Origin: Clostridia bacterium
GTDB lineage: Bacteria; Bacillota_A; Clostridia; Oscillospirales; Acutalibacteraceae
DNA length: 21,977 nucleotides
Assembly: GCA_024699005.1 (NCBI GenBank)
Contig: JAILQN010000327.1
Coordinates: 1 to 21,977 of the forward strand
Direction of reading: 5' to 3'
Shown: positions 6,666 through 14,323 of the stretch, piece by piece
How the letters are laid out: each line of letters opens with the position of its first letter
Position numbering within the stretch: the stretch's first letter is position 1
The notes under the pieces: generated by a model
The model's input: only the letters and a program-made list of their open reading frames with translations
What the model was told of the DNA's origin: nothing
Database searches by the model: none
Made by a program: the position numbers and the translations under genes

Positions 6666-7802
6666 CTAGGTCTCACTCATCGCCTGACCGATAAGGCCTA
6701 ACATGAATTCCATCGCTCCCTGTTTCCTGTATCCGGAGGGGATATCGTATACGGATTTGTCAGGATAGGGATAGAACTTATCAACGTTGATTATAGAGGT
6801 GATAGTTCCGTTGTCGGAGAACTCGATGCGTTTGAGCTCGCCGTCCAGAGTATAGCACGAGACTCTGCGATTATCCGTTTTGCTGTCAAATACGTATACC
6901 AGGTACTGCGTAAACATGATCGATTTGACGCCCACATCGGACGGTTTCGCTTCAGAACCGCCGAAGTCTTCGATGTTGAATGAGAGTTTGAACTCATCGG
7001 CGCTGATATCAAGGCCCGGGATGGCGTTCAGACTGTCGAAATCAAGATAGGTTTTTTCGGTCGGATCGACAAGATATGCTTTGCGCACAAACTTACCTGT
7101 GGGTTTGCCTAAAATGTTTTTCTTTTCCTCATCTCTCGCGATAAGGATGACTTCGCCCTTTGTGCCGATCTCTGTGCCGTCCATGGACATCCTGATGCTT
7201 GAGCCGTCGGTATAAACCGTGGCTTTGTTTTTGTCTGAACCGTTGATCATCTCGCCCTCGAAACCGAAATTGCCGTCAAGAAGCGCCTTTACGTCCTGAG
7301 GCACCTCAGGGAAATCGTCCCCGGGTTCGCTGGTGGGTTCGCTTGCAGGTTCACTGGCGGGTTCACTGGCAGGTTCGCTCGCGGGTTCACTTGCAGGCTC
7401 ACTTGCGGGCTCGCTTGCCGGTTCACTGGTGGGTTCGGTTGTGGGTTCACTGGCAGGTTCGGTTGCAGGTTCGCTTATGGGTTCGCTTACGGATTCACTC
7501 GCGGACTCGGCCGAAGAGACGGTTTCGAATTCCTGCAGGAGCTTTGCGGAATAACGAAGTATCTGCCTCGCGTCGTCGGCGAGAATTATCCCGTTGCCGT
7601 CAACGTCCGCGGCAGCGGCCTGCTCTTTGTCAAGTTCCTCAAGCTTTGCGGAAGCTCTGAGCGCCAATCTTGCGTCATCGGCGTAGACCTCGCCGTTGCC
7701 GTCAACGTCGCCGGCGATGTTCGCGGACGCGCCCAACGCCAGTACAAGCACGGCTATCGCGATAATGACCGCTATCGAGATGTATTTTGAAAATCCTTTC
7801 AT
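6666..7802 (-). CDS. Secreted dockerin type I protein with Ser/Thr-Glu-Pro linker and LolA-like C-terminal domain
   Basis: The 378-residue product starts with a signal peptide (hydrophobic 8-26, possible cleavage at ASA/NI near 28). A complete type I dockerin follows (about 31-90). Its two calcium loops are D32-D34-N36...D43 and D66-D68-N70...D77, each with an ADDAR..LR helix. This predicts docking to a cohesin outside the cell; no cohesin gene is visible here. Residues 106-160 are 14 tetrapeptides of the type S/T-E-P-x, a flexible spacer. Residues about 165-375 form an unassigned beta-rich domain (with VYTDGSSIRMSMDG, KTYLDFDSLN and FYPYPDKSVYDIPSGYR) resembling LolA/DUF4412-type folds; that is an inference. 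Dockerins are usually C-terminal, so the N-terminal position is uncommon. It has a strong AAAGGAGG site, its own promoter and its own terminator. Confidence 0.9.
   Translation of the reverse strand: MKGFSKYISIAVIIAIAVLVLALGASANIAGDVDGNGEVYADDARLALRASAKLEELDKEQAAAADVDGNGIILADDARQILRYSAKLLQEFETVSSAESASESVSEPISEPATEPASEPTTEPTSEPASEPASEPASEPASEPASEPASEPASEPTSEPGDDFPEVPQDVKALLDGNFGFEGEMINGSDKNKATVYTDGSSIRMSMDGTEIGTKGEVILIARDEEKKNILGKPTGKFVRKAYLVDPTEKTYLDFDSLNAIPGLDISADEFKLSFNIEDFGGSEAKPSDVGVKSIMFTQYLVYVFDSKTDNRRVSCYTLDGELKRIEFSDNGTITSIINVDKFYPYPDKSVYDIPSGYRKQGAMEFMLGLIGQAMSET
7323..7487 (-). repeat. 12-bp tandem repeats encoding the S/T-E-P-x linker
   Basis: Fourteen consecutive 12 bp units encode S/T-E-P followed mostly by A, T or S, inside the dockerin gene. 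The units differ mainly at third codon positions. Copy number is likely to vary between strains by slippage without breaking the frame, changing only linker length. Confidence 0.95.
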
Positions 7803-7831
7803 GATTATCCTCCTTTGTTTTTGTATACCTT

Positions 7832-7860
7832 ATTATATACTATTGTTCGGATGATTTCAA
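7832..7860 (-). promoter_or_regulatory. Sigma-A promoter of the dockerin gene
   Basis: On the minus strand, TTGAAA (plus 7855-7860) and a perfect TATAAT (plus 7832-7837) are separated by exactly 17 bp, about 30 bp before the start codon. The -35 element overlaps the stop codon of the upstream GH-like gene, so the dockerin gene can be transcribed on its own. Confidence 0.85.
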
Positions 7861-9707
7861 GATGCTTCGATAAAACAATATGAAAATGCCGGGAGATGCT
7901 CAACGGTGATCCCGCCGGCCTCTGATTTTATCGCTTTGCAGTGCACGCCGTTGACTTCTCTGATATCGCCGCTGACGTTCAGTTTTAAATTGTCTATCGC
8001 GTCGGCGTGGCAATTCCATATGCCTGTTACAAGCTTATTCCTGCCGCGTTTTGTCTGGATATAAAGGTCGGGGTGACCGAGCGCAAAGGCGGACAGATCG
8101 GGGATCTCATTTGTTATTATTTCCGGCAGGCAGTAGTTGCGCCAGACAGGCTCGGGGCATCTGAACGCCGCGTCCGTGCCCAGTTCGGAGCGCGGAGTCG
8201 CGGAGGCAGTCAGCACAATGAAGTTTTTATAGCGGAAAACGGCGGGATACTTTTCTTCTCCGCATATATATTCCGCAAGGATCCGAGCTTCTTTCCGGAC
8301 AGTCACGCCCCGGCAGAAAGGCGCGTCGGAGTCGATATCACAGGCGTCGACGTATTCGTCCCGCGCGATATAATGCTGGTACTTCGGTTTGATCCGGTCT
8401 CCGAAACCGGTTATGCCGACGTCATAGCCCTTTCCGGTCAGGATCCTTGCGGCGGTGATGTCCAGTATGAGCGGTTTTGTGAAAGCTTCGGTCGGCAGAT
8501 ACTTTGCATTTTCGCCGAACGCTATTCCGGCGCAGCCGGTTCCGGCGTAAACGGACGGGATTCCGTTTGCCGAAAGCACTTTTGCAGCCCAGGAGAAAAA
8601 CAGATCGGGTATTGTATCGATCTCTTCATTCAGTTCTGCATCTTCGAGCCTGTTCATGAATTCGTACACACGGACGCCCGCGCCGTCGCAGCCATCCGTC
8701 AGATCGTCGATATATCCGTTATCCGGCAGAGAGGCGTAACCGGTTTCGTAATTTGTTGATCCGACGTAGTCGAGGGCGTATTTCTGGATGCCCGAAAGTC
8801 CTCCGGAAAAGCGCAGCGCGGTGTCGAAAATGTCGAGGAAGGACGCCGGCACCTTGAACCGCGGACGCGGATAGGTATCGCCCTCGGACACGACCTCCGC
8901 GTCGATATGCTTCCACGACGCTTCCATGCGTTCCAGCTCGATAATGTCCTGCAGGCGGTTGCCCCAGGCCTTCATCGGCGCCCAGTACGGTGCGCCTATA
9001 AGCCGGATATAGGGTTTTGTATCGCCCGCCAGAAGCTTCGCGAGGGTGAAAGAGTCCGTGCCGTCGGTGTCCCAGACAGACATACAGGAGCATATACCTA
9101 TTCTCATATCGGGGTTTACGTCGTCGGCTGCGGCTCGCATGCGGCGGCAGAAGCCCTCAAGGCTCTCGCCCCAGGAACGCATGACCGCGCTGCGCAGAGG
9201 GTTCGGCTTGCCGGTAAACGCCGCTTTGAAAATATCCTCCGGCAGCTCCGTTTCGGTGAGGCCCATTTTTTCGGCGATCAGGCGTCTGTGGTATTTGCAG
9301 ACGCAGCCGAAACCGCTGTCGATATGCCCGAAACGGAAATCGTCGTCGTACAGTATCATTTCCGGCTTCATCCGGGCTATCTGCCGCACGACGTCCGAAG
9401 CATAATCGAGATAATCCGGATCGAGCGGACAGGTGTTCGCCTTCGACTCGCCGCGGTTGCCCTTTATGGGAGTAAAGTCTTTGAAGTTGACCATGAACGC
9501 CCAGTACCATACGCCTGTGAGCATTCCGTTCGAATTGAAATAATCTATCGTATCCGCAAGCTTTTCAAAAACAGCGGAATTGTCCCGCGACAGGGTGCCT
9601 ATCGCAAGCAAAACTCTTTTTGCGCCGATTTGTCGCGCTGCCAGAAGCGCTTCTTCGCGCCTGAAGCCGGGAGAGTTTAATACAAAGGGAACTGTTATAT
9701 CATACAT
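7857..9707 (-). CDS. Glycoside-hydrolase-like protein of unrecognised family
   Basis: This 616-residue protein has no signal peptide and is probably cytoplasmic. I do not recognise the family with certainty. The first 330 residues read as a (beta/alpha)8 barrel with a GH42-like flavour. MILYDDDFRFG (117-127) sits where such enzymes have a barrel-strand carboxylate, GCVCKYHRRLIAEKMG (134-149) recalls the Cys-rich segment of GH42, and VVSEGDTYPRPRFK (272-285) offers a second carboxylate, E275. Residues about 345-480, with LILDITAARILTGKGYDVGITGFG, resemble the Rossmann-like trimerisation domain of GH42, and a beta domain may end the chain. The start at 9707 has no Shine-Dalgarno, because a 7-bp-period repeat lies just upstream. 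It follows the SGNH esterase gene in the same direction and may share its transcript. Enzymatic activity is an inference. Confidence 0.7.
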   Translation of the reverse strand: MYDITVPFVLNSPGFRREEALLAARQIGAKRVLLAIGTLSRDNSAVFEKLADTIDYFNSNGMLTGVWYWAFMVNFKDFTPIKGNRGESKANTCPLDPDYLDYASDVVRQIARMKPEMILYDDDFRFGHIDSGFGCVCKYHRRLIAEKMGLTETELPEDIFKAAFTGKPNPLRSAVMRSWGESLEGFCRRMRAAADDVNPDMRIGICSCMSVWDTDGTDSFTLAKLLAGDTKPYIRLIGAPYWAPMKAWGNRLQDIIELERMEASWKHIDAEVVSEGDTYPRPRFKVPASFLDIFDTALRFSGGLSGIQKYALDYVGSTNYETGYASLPDNGYIDDLTDGCDGAGVRVYEFMNRLEDAELNEEIDTIPDLFFSWAAKVLSANGIPSVYAGTGCAGIAFGENAKYLPTEAFTKPLILDITAARILTGKGYDVGITGFGDRIKPKYQHYIARDEYVDACDIDSDAPFCRGVTVRKEARILAEYICGEEKYPAVFRYKNFIVLTASATPRSELGTDAAFRCPEPVWRNYCLPEIITNEIPDLSAFALGHPDLYIQTKRGRNKLVTGIWNCHADAIDNLKLNVSGDIREVNGVHCKAIKSEAGGITVEHLPAFSYCFIEAS

Positions 9708-9714
9708 GGCTTTT

Positions 9715-9742
9715 TCAATAATGAATGCTGAATAATGAATAA
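9715..9742. repeat. 7-bp-period simple repeat before the GH-like gene
   Basis: Four consecutive heptamers, TCAATAA, TGAATGC, TGAATAA and TGAATAA, occupy the spot 8-35 bp upstream of the GH-like start codon (minus strand). Similar period-7 repeats lie at the ends of the SGNH and GH92 genes. Confidence 0.8.
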
Positions 9743-9750
9743 TTGCGGTT

Positions 9751-9771
9751 CATTTTTGCGGAGCAAAAATG
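9751..9771. other. Perfect 9-bp hairpin
   Basis: CATTTTTGC, the loop GGA and GCAAAAATG form a perfect small hairpin between the SGNH and GH-like genes. No T run follows on either strand, so it is not an obvious terminator; it may stabilise or process a shared transcript. The rest of 9772-9845 shows no feature I can support. Confidence 0.5.
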
Positions 9772-9844
9772 TGTTATAAGTTGTCCGGAGTGGGAGTCCC
9801 GTCTTACAGTGTTTAAGCGACCGTATGAAATTCAGAAACGTTTG

Positions 9845-9881
9845 ACTTCTTACTTCATACTTAAAATGAGTACCTTCGTAC
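9845..9881. repeat. 7-bp-period repeat at the 3' end of the SGNH gene
   Basis: Read on the minus strand, right after the SGNH stop codon, are AAGTACG, AAGGTAC, a spacer heptamer, then AAGTATG, AAGTAAG and AAGTCAA. The period is 7 bp, like the other two intergenic repeats in the window. No coding role is apparent. Confidence 0.65.
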
Positions 9882-10913
9882 TTATTCCAGTGCTCTCTCT
9901 ATCGCATCCCCGATATCCTTGGCCATGAACATGAAGCCGGCGCCGGTCGGGTGGCAGCCGTCCTGGGTGCAGATGTCCCGCAGATAAACGGGCAGATCCC
10001 GGGCAAACAGACCGCCGTCGATGAAGCAGACGTTTTTGTCACCGGCAGCGACGGCTCTTTTATAGGTGGCGCGGACGACTTCCCGCCTTCTTCTTGCGTC
10101 ATCATCCGACGATGCGTTGACGGGCTCATGGAAATCGGGCCTGGTCACAAAAATTATCGGCGTATCGGGCTGCGCATCCCGGATGATTTTATAAAAAGGC
10201 TCGTGAGTCTTCTGCAGCATTTCGGACGTTTCTGCGTTGTGATCGTAGTCCATCACAAATACGGACATGTCGAGCGATGCGATATACTCCGCCATCACCG
10301 GTTCGCCTTTCGCGCTGCCGGAAAAGCCCAGGTTCGTGAATTCCGTGTCCAGCCGTCTGGATATCAGCGCGGAATAGGCAAGTCCCGGTCTGCCGGCGCT
10401 GGCGCCCTGGGTTATGGACGAGCCGTAATAAACCACCGGGCGCTTATGCTTATAGGACGAATGAGCGGACAGCGTCGCGCCGTCCTCAATGCCGATCTCC
10501 ACGTCGGCGACGTCGCAGTAGATCGGGAAAAATACCGTCAGCTCGCGCTCTTCGGACGTGTCAAAATGAATTTCCCCGCGGGAGATTTTATCCTCGCCTA
10601 TATCCGCGACAAAGGAGCCGCAGTATCTGCCTCCGTCATCCGAACCGGCGTACAGATCAAAACCGAACTGCGCCATGGGCGGCATATTCGGATATTTCCA
10701 GACGTCGGTGGGGTAGACAGCCTTCAGACCGATGACTTTTGAGTCGGTCCTGAATCTTACTCTGCCGCCGGCAGTGTTGTAATTGAGCCACGCCACGCCG
10801 TCGTTGGTGTTTTTCGCGATATCCTCCGGAATCCGGCTGTATCTGCTCCCGTCTTCGGGCATGATCAGACCGTGTACGGAGAAAGGTTTTTCGGAAATTT
10901 TGTAATACTTCAT
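9882..10913 (-). CDS. SGNH/GDSL hydrolase with N-terminal GxDLY domain
   Basis: This 343-residue protein is a likely carbohydrate (acetyl) esterase. The N-terminal beta domain (about 1-150) carries GFDLYAGSDDGG (84-95), the signature of the GxDLY domain that precedes GDSL_3-type hydrolases. The SGNH catalytic domain (about 158-343) has block I GSSITQGA with catalytic S166, block II Gly in NLGFSGSAKGE (G196), block III Asn in DYDHNAE (N226), and block V DGCH with D318 and H321. No signal peptide is evident, so a cytoplasmic role in deacylating imported glycans is likely. The start at 10913 has an AGGTAAG-type site. A possible promoter (TTAACA, 17 bp, CAATAA) lies between it and the divergent DUF975 gene. 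It probably leads a transcript with the downstream GH-like gene. Confidence 0.9.
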   Translation of the reverse strand: MKYYKISEKPFSVHGLIMPEDGSRYSRIPEDIAKNTNDGVAWLNYNTAGGRVRFRTDSKVIGLKAVYPTDVWKYPNMPPMAQFGFDLYAGSDDGGRYCGSFVADIGEDKISRGEIHFDTSEERELTVFFPIYCDVADVEIGIEDGATLSAHSSYKHKRPVVYYGSSITQGASAGRPGLAYSALISRRLDTEFTNLGFSGSAKGEPVMAEYIASLDMSVFVMDYDHNAETSEMLQKTHEPFYKIIRDAQPDTPIIFVTRPDFHEPVNASSDDDARRRREVVRATYKRAVAAGDKNVCFIDGGLFARDLPVYLRDICTQDGCHPTGAGFMFMAKDIGDAIERALE

Positions 10914-10937
10914 TTTATTCTTACCTCACGATTATTA

Positions 10938-10966
10938 TTGAAATCACATAAACCGTGTGTTAATAT
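10938..10966 (+). promoter_or_regulatory. Sigma-A promoter of the DUF975 gene
   Basis: TTGAAA at 10938-10943 and TAATAT at 10961-10966 are separated by 17 bp. The expected transcript starts near 10973 and has a leader of about 45 bases before the start codon at 11018. Confidence 0.8.
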
Positions 10967-11017
10967 GATACCGGACAGTATATGTCAATAACACCAAACG
11001 CAGAAGAGGTATGGATC

Positions 11018-11884
11018 ATGGATTATTCAAGAACAGAAATCAAGCTCCGCGCAAAGGATAAACTGAAAGGCAACTTCGGCACGGCGGTAGTAGTCTGCCT
11101 GATCTACATGCTTATAATAAGCGCGATCTCGGGGATATTCTCAATTCCCTCCATGTACAAAACAGTCATGAGATCGATGAATAATGATCAGACTCAAACA
11201 ACCGGCTACGCATTTGACGGGACAGGTCTTGAAAACGCCGACGGGACAGAGTCTCTGGATGAAATATTTGACGCTTACAATATAAATAATAATACAGGCG
11301 CATCCCAAAGTGATCCAATGATCGAATTCACAGAGAGCTTCAGTCCTCTGTCAACTGTAGGCACTATCATTACCCTGCTCGTATCAGGCCCTCTGGCTTT
11401 CGGCATGGCGGCGTTCTTTGTCCGTCTGACAAGGAAACGCGAAGCGGACCTGGGCGAGCTTTTCTCCGGCTTTAAAAAATGCCTGGGCGAATCCGTGCTG
11501 CTGGCGTTACTTATCGGGATATTCACATTCCTGTGGTCTCTTTTATTTATCATTCCCGGTATCATAGCCGGTCTGAGATACGGAATGGCTTATTTCATAC
11601 TCGTCGACAATCCCGGAATGAGCGCGAAGGACGCTCTGGATCAGTCAAAGGCAATGATGAAAGGCAACTGCGGCAAGCTGTTCGTTCTGAATCTGTCCTT
11701 TATCGGCTGGGGTCTGCTCTGCGTATTGACTCTGGGAATCGGTTTTATATTCCTTCAGCCTTATATGGAAGCTTCCGTTACGGAATTCTATAATGAGATC
11801 TCCGGAAAGAACAACGAGCCCGCTTTTGCGGAAGGCGATTATATGGTCCACGCGGAGCCTTTTGCGGCTCCGGAAGCTGATTAA
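11018..11884 (+). CDS. DUF975 family integral membrane protein
   Basis: The 288-residue product begins with the DUF975 hallmark RTEIKLRAKDKLKGNFG. Membrane segments are seen at about 20-42, 113-136, 158-197 (probably two) and 219-247. A polar, Asn/Asp/Thr-rich loop lies at 50-110 between the first and second. The family is common in Firmicutes and has no established function. The start at 11018 is chosen over an in-frame ATG at 10982 because AGAGG at 11004-11008 is placed for it and the conserved N-terminus begins there. It has its own promoter, diverges from the SGNH gene and converges on the GH92 gene, so it seems monocistronic. Confidence 0.9.
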   Translation: MDYSRTEIKLRAKDKLKGNFGTAVVVCLIYMLIISAISGIFSIPSMYKTVMRSMNNDQTQTTGYAFDGTGLENADGTESLDEIFDAYNINNNTGASQSDPMIEFTESFSPLSTVGTIITLLVSGPLAFGMAAFFVRLTRKREADLGELFSGFKKCLGESVLLALLIGIFTFLWSLLFIIPGIIAGLRYGMAYFILVDNPGMSAKDALDQSKAMMKGNCGKLFVLNLSFIGWGLLCVLTLGIGFIFLQPYMEASVTEFYNEISGKNNEPAFAEGDYMVHAEPFAAPEAD

Positions 11885-11886
11885 TG

Positions 11887-11957
11887 TGAAATGTGTAATG
11901 TGTAATGTGCAATGCTTGGCAGAATAATTGCAAATTGCACATTGCTAATTGCACATT
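11887..11957. repeat. Inverted 7-bp-period repeat, likely bidirectional terminator
   Basis: The left arm is a run of heptamers (AATGTGA, AATGTGT, AATGTGT, AATGTGC, AATGCTT from 11887). The right arm (about 11928-11957) contains their approximate complement, GCACATT, twice. Together they can fold into a long imperfect hairpin between the convergent DUF975 and GH92 genes. The right arm runs into the GH92 gene and encodes its last residues and stop codon. A terminator role is an inference; no clean T run follows. Confidence 0.7.
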
Positions 11958-14233
11958 GAAAACGTCAGTACTCCGCCGTCCATCAGCTGATCATGGGTGA
12001 TATACGGACCGGTAACGGTCTCGCCGTTCAGTGTGACGGAGGAAACATATACGTTCTTATCGCTTTGATTTTCCGCCTTTACGGTCAGCGTTTTTCCGTT
12101 CGGGAGAGTCAGGGCAGCCGACTCCACACAGGGTGAACCTATCCAGTAAAGATCGGTCCCCGCCAGCGGATAGAGCCCCATAGATGAGAATACGTACCAC
12201 GCGCTTAAGGTCCCGCCGTCGTCGTTGCCGTCCAGGCCGTCGGCGCCGGCAGCGAAGCGGTTTTTCAGCGTCCAGCGGACCCACTTCTGAGTGAGGTCCG
12301 CTCTTCCTGCGTTTGCGAAGAGATACGGAGTGTGCAGATCGTGCTGATTGCCTATCCAGTAGCCGGAGCCCGGGTCCGCCGCGCCGCGGGTGAGCGAAGC
12401 GTCTTCCATGAAGTCTTCCAGCTCGCTGACGAAGAGGTCGTTGCTGCCGAAAAGCGAGATCATGCCGTCTATATCCTGCAGCGCGCTCCAGCGCCAGTGA
12501 CGGGCGCTGCCCTCGCAGTAGGGTCTGGAATAATCCGTGCCGAAGATCTCGTCGTAAAAAGAAGTGAGCTTCGGTTTGAGCTTTCCCCAGCTGCCGTCGG
12601 AATTCTTTGCCCGGAAATAAAGGGTGTCCGCGTCCCAGACGTTGCGGTAATTCATGGCGCGGGCGGAATATTTCTCAGCGGTCTCCGTTTCGCCCAAAGC
12701 ATCTGCAAGGGCAGCGATCGCGGCGTCCGCCCAGGAATATTCAAGCGTGCGGCTGACGGAATACTTCTCGGATTTTTCGCGCACGATATCGTCCGGCAGA
12801 TAGCCGTATTCGTTGTAGATATCCGCCATCTCCCTGTTTTCGCGGTTGTCGACGGTCTCCGCTGATTTGATCATATATTCCAGAGCTTTGCCGTAGTCGA
12901 CTCCGTCTATCCCTTTCAGACAGCTCTCGGTGAACACAAGGTTTGCCGGGCTGCCGATCATGGAACCGGTGTATCCCTCGCCCATAGGCCAGCGGGGCAG
13001 CACCCCGCCCTGATCCGCCATAAGCAGCAGGCTTTTAAGGGAGTCAGTCTGTACGTCCGGGGCGATAAGAGTATAAAGCGCGTGCGTGTCGCGGGCGGTG
13101 TCCCAGAGAGAGAGGTCCGTCCTGTAAGTAAAGCCCTCCGCAGTGTGTATCTGTTTGTCAAAGCCGACGTAGCTGCCGTCGTAATCCGTAAAGTCCGTCG
13201 GCATTATCATGGAGTGATAGAGAGCGGTATAGAAAATCTGTTTTACGTCCGCGGCGGCTTCCGTTTTTATCGCGCCGAGTCTTTCTTCCCATTCTTCGCT
13301 GACATTCGCGGCGACTTCGTCAAAGTCCGATTCGCCGCATTCGGCGTATAGATTCTCCTTTGCGTTTTCCGCGCTTACAAAGCTGATGCCGGCGCGGATC
13401 GTGACGGACTTATCTTTTAAATCGCCGAAGTTCAGCCACAGCCCCGCCTCGTCCCCGGAGGCGGTCGTTTCGTTCTTGTCTCCGTCGGCGGTGTGCGCGG
13501 TCACGCCGGTGATCGGCTTGTCGGCTTCGGCGTAATAGTAACACTTAAGTCCGCCGAAGCGGTCCGAAAAATCCCCGAGGATAACAACAGAGCCCGTGAT
13601 GACGCCCGAATCCGCGTCAACGGTTATCGTCGCGTCCCGGGTCTCGCAGTCGCTGAGGGAGGATGCTGCGTTCACGAAAAGCGATGCGTCTTTGTCCGTT
13701 CCGAATGTATAGCGCATATACCCTGCGTGAGCCGCAGCGGTCATTTCCGCCATAGCCGCGGCGCCGGGCAGATAGACCGCGTAGTATCCGGGTGACGCCG
13801 TCTCATTGATATGGGAGAAAGCAAGCGCTGCGGGTTTACCGGACGCCTGTCTGCCCACGGCAGGGGTCACGCGGAACATACCGTAATCACGCGCGCCGGT
13901 GCCGGACAGCCTGCCGTAGCTGAACCCCAGAATATGCCGGTGCTCGTAATAGTAGCCTGACGTATTTGTTTTGAACAGATACAGCCCGCCTACGGCGGCC
14001 GTGTCCGGTCCCAGCCTTACGCAGCCGAAAGGCGCGCAGGCAGCGGGGGAGAGCATGCCGCATGTCCACGGTATTCCGCCTGTGCCCGTGAACAGATCTA
14101 CGTACTGACCGTATTCCCCGGCGGGCGCCTCCGGCATTTCGGAGTATTTCAGCCCGCCGCCGGAAAACGCGGCGGAGAAAAGCATCTCCCAGACGACAAA
14201 CAGTGAAACGATTTTTCGAAGAATCGACATCAT
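11945..14233 (-). CDS. Secreted alpha-mannosidase, glycoside hydrolase family 92
   Basis: GH92 enzymes are calcium-dependent inverting exo-alpha-mannosidases. The 762-residue product has a signal peptide (hydrophobic 7-23; no lipobox Cys) and so should act outside the cell. The family start is seen as VDLFTGTGGIPWTCGMLSPA...PFGCVRLGPDT and HILGFSYGRLSGTGARDYG. The catalytic helical domain has YRTDLSLWDTARDTHALY, YCEG with E574, GNQHDLHTPYLF with Q630, and GLDGNDDGG with D671/D672, then SAWYVFSSMGLYPLAG. Q630 occupies a place where most members I recall have Glu. The start at 14233 follows AAAGGAGG. The last three residues and the TAG stop come from a period-7 repeat. The promoter has three putative operator copies. 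The fold is certain; linkage specificity is not. Confidence 0.95.
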   Translation of the reverse strand: MMSILRKIVSLFVVWEMLFSAAFSGGGLKYSEMPEAPAGEYGQYVDLFTGTGGIPWTCGMLSPAACAPFGCVRLGPDTAAVGGLYLFKTNTSGYYYEHRHILGFSYGRLSGTGARDYGMFRVTPAVGRQASGKPAALAFSHINETASPGYYAVYLPGAAAMAEMTAAAHAGYMRYTFGTDKDASLFVNAASSLSDCETRDATITVDADSGVITGSVVILGDFSDRFGGLKCYYYAEADKPITGVTAHTADGDKNETTASGDEAGLWLNFGDLKDKSVTIRAGISFVSAENAKENLYAECGESDFDEVAANVSEEWEERLGAIKTEAAADVKQIFYTALYHSMIMPTDFTDYDGSYVGFDKQIHTAEGFTYRTDLSLWDTARDTHALYTLIAPDVQTDSLKSLLLMADQGGVLPRWPMGEGYTGSMIGSPANLVFTESCLKGIDGVDYGKALEYMIKSAETVDNRENREMADIYNEYGYLPDDIVREKSEKYSVSRTLEYSWADAAIAALADALGETETAEKYSARAMNYRNVWDADTLYFRAKNSDGSWGKLKPKLTSFYDEIFGTDYSRPYCEGSARHWRWSALQDIDGMISLFGSNDLFVSELEDFMEDASLTRGAADPGSGYWIGNQHDLHTPYLFANAGRADLTQKWVRWTLKNRFAAGADGLDGNDDGGTLSAWYVFSSMGLYPLAGTDLYWIGSPCVESAALTLPNGKTLTVKAENQSDKNVYVSSVTLNGETVTGPYITHDQLMDGGVLTFSMCN

Positions 14234-14270
14234 GCGAGGGTCCTCCTTTATGTGTGAATTATCTATATCC

Positions 14271-14299
14271 TTTATAATATGTCATGGACATTTTGTCAA
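14271..14299 (-). promoter_or_regulatory. Sigma-A promoter of the GH92 gene
   Basis: On the minus strand, TTGACA (plus 14294-14299) and TATAAA (plus 14271-14276) are spaced by 17 bp, about 38 bp before the start codon. One TGTC-N3-GACA palindrome lies inside the spacer and two lie directly upstream of the -35 element. Confidence 0.85.
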
Positions 14300-14323
14300 T
14301 ATGTCTTGGACATGTCTCAGACA
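14280..14323. promoter_or_regulatory. Triple TGTC-N3-GACA operator array at the GH92 promoter
   Basis: Plus-strand copies are TGTCATGGACA (14280-14290), TGTCTTGGACA (14302-14312) and TGTCTCAGACA (14313-14323), with a degraded fourth, TTACATGGACG, at 14325-14335. The first three start 22 and 11 bp apart, that is two and one helical turns, so a protein could bind them on one face of the DNA. Their position around the -35 suggests repression of GH92. The cognate regulator is not in the window. Confidence 0.7.

Noticed and set aside
7323..7487. CRISPR-like array
   Set aside because: The 12-bp units are contiguous, have no spacers and encode a protein linker in frame.
7333..7660. Plus-strand open frames over the linker repeats
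   Set aside because: They are low-complexity shadows of the dockerin gene's repeat; no site or domain is present.
7907..9680. Plus-strand open frames at 8007-8759 and 8907-9680
   Set aside because: They are antisense to the GH-like gene, have no family features, and arise from the high-GC third codon positions of that gene.
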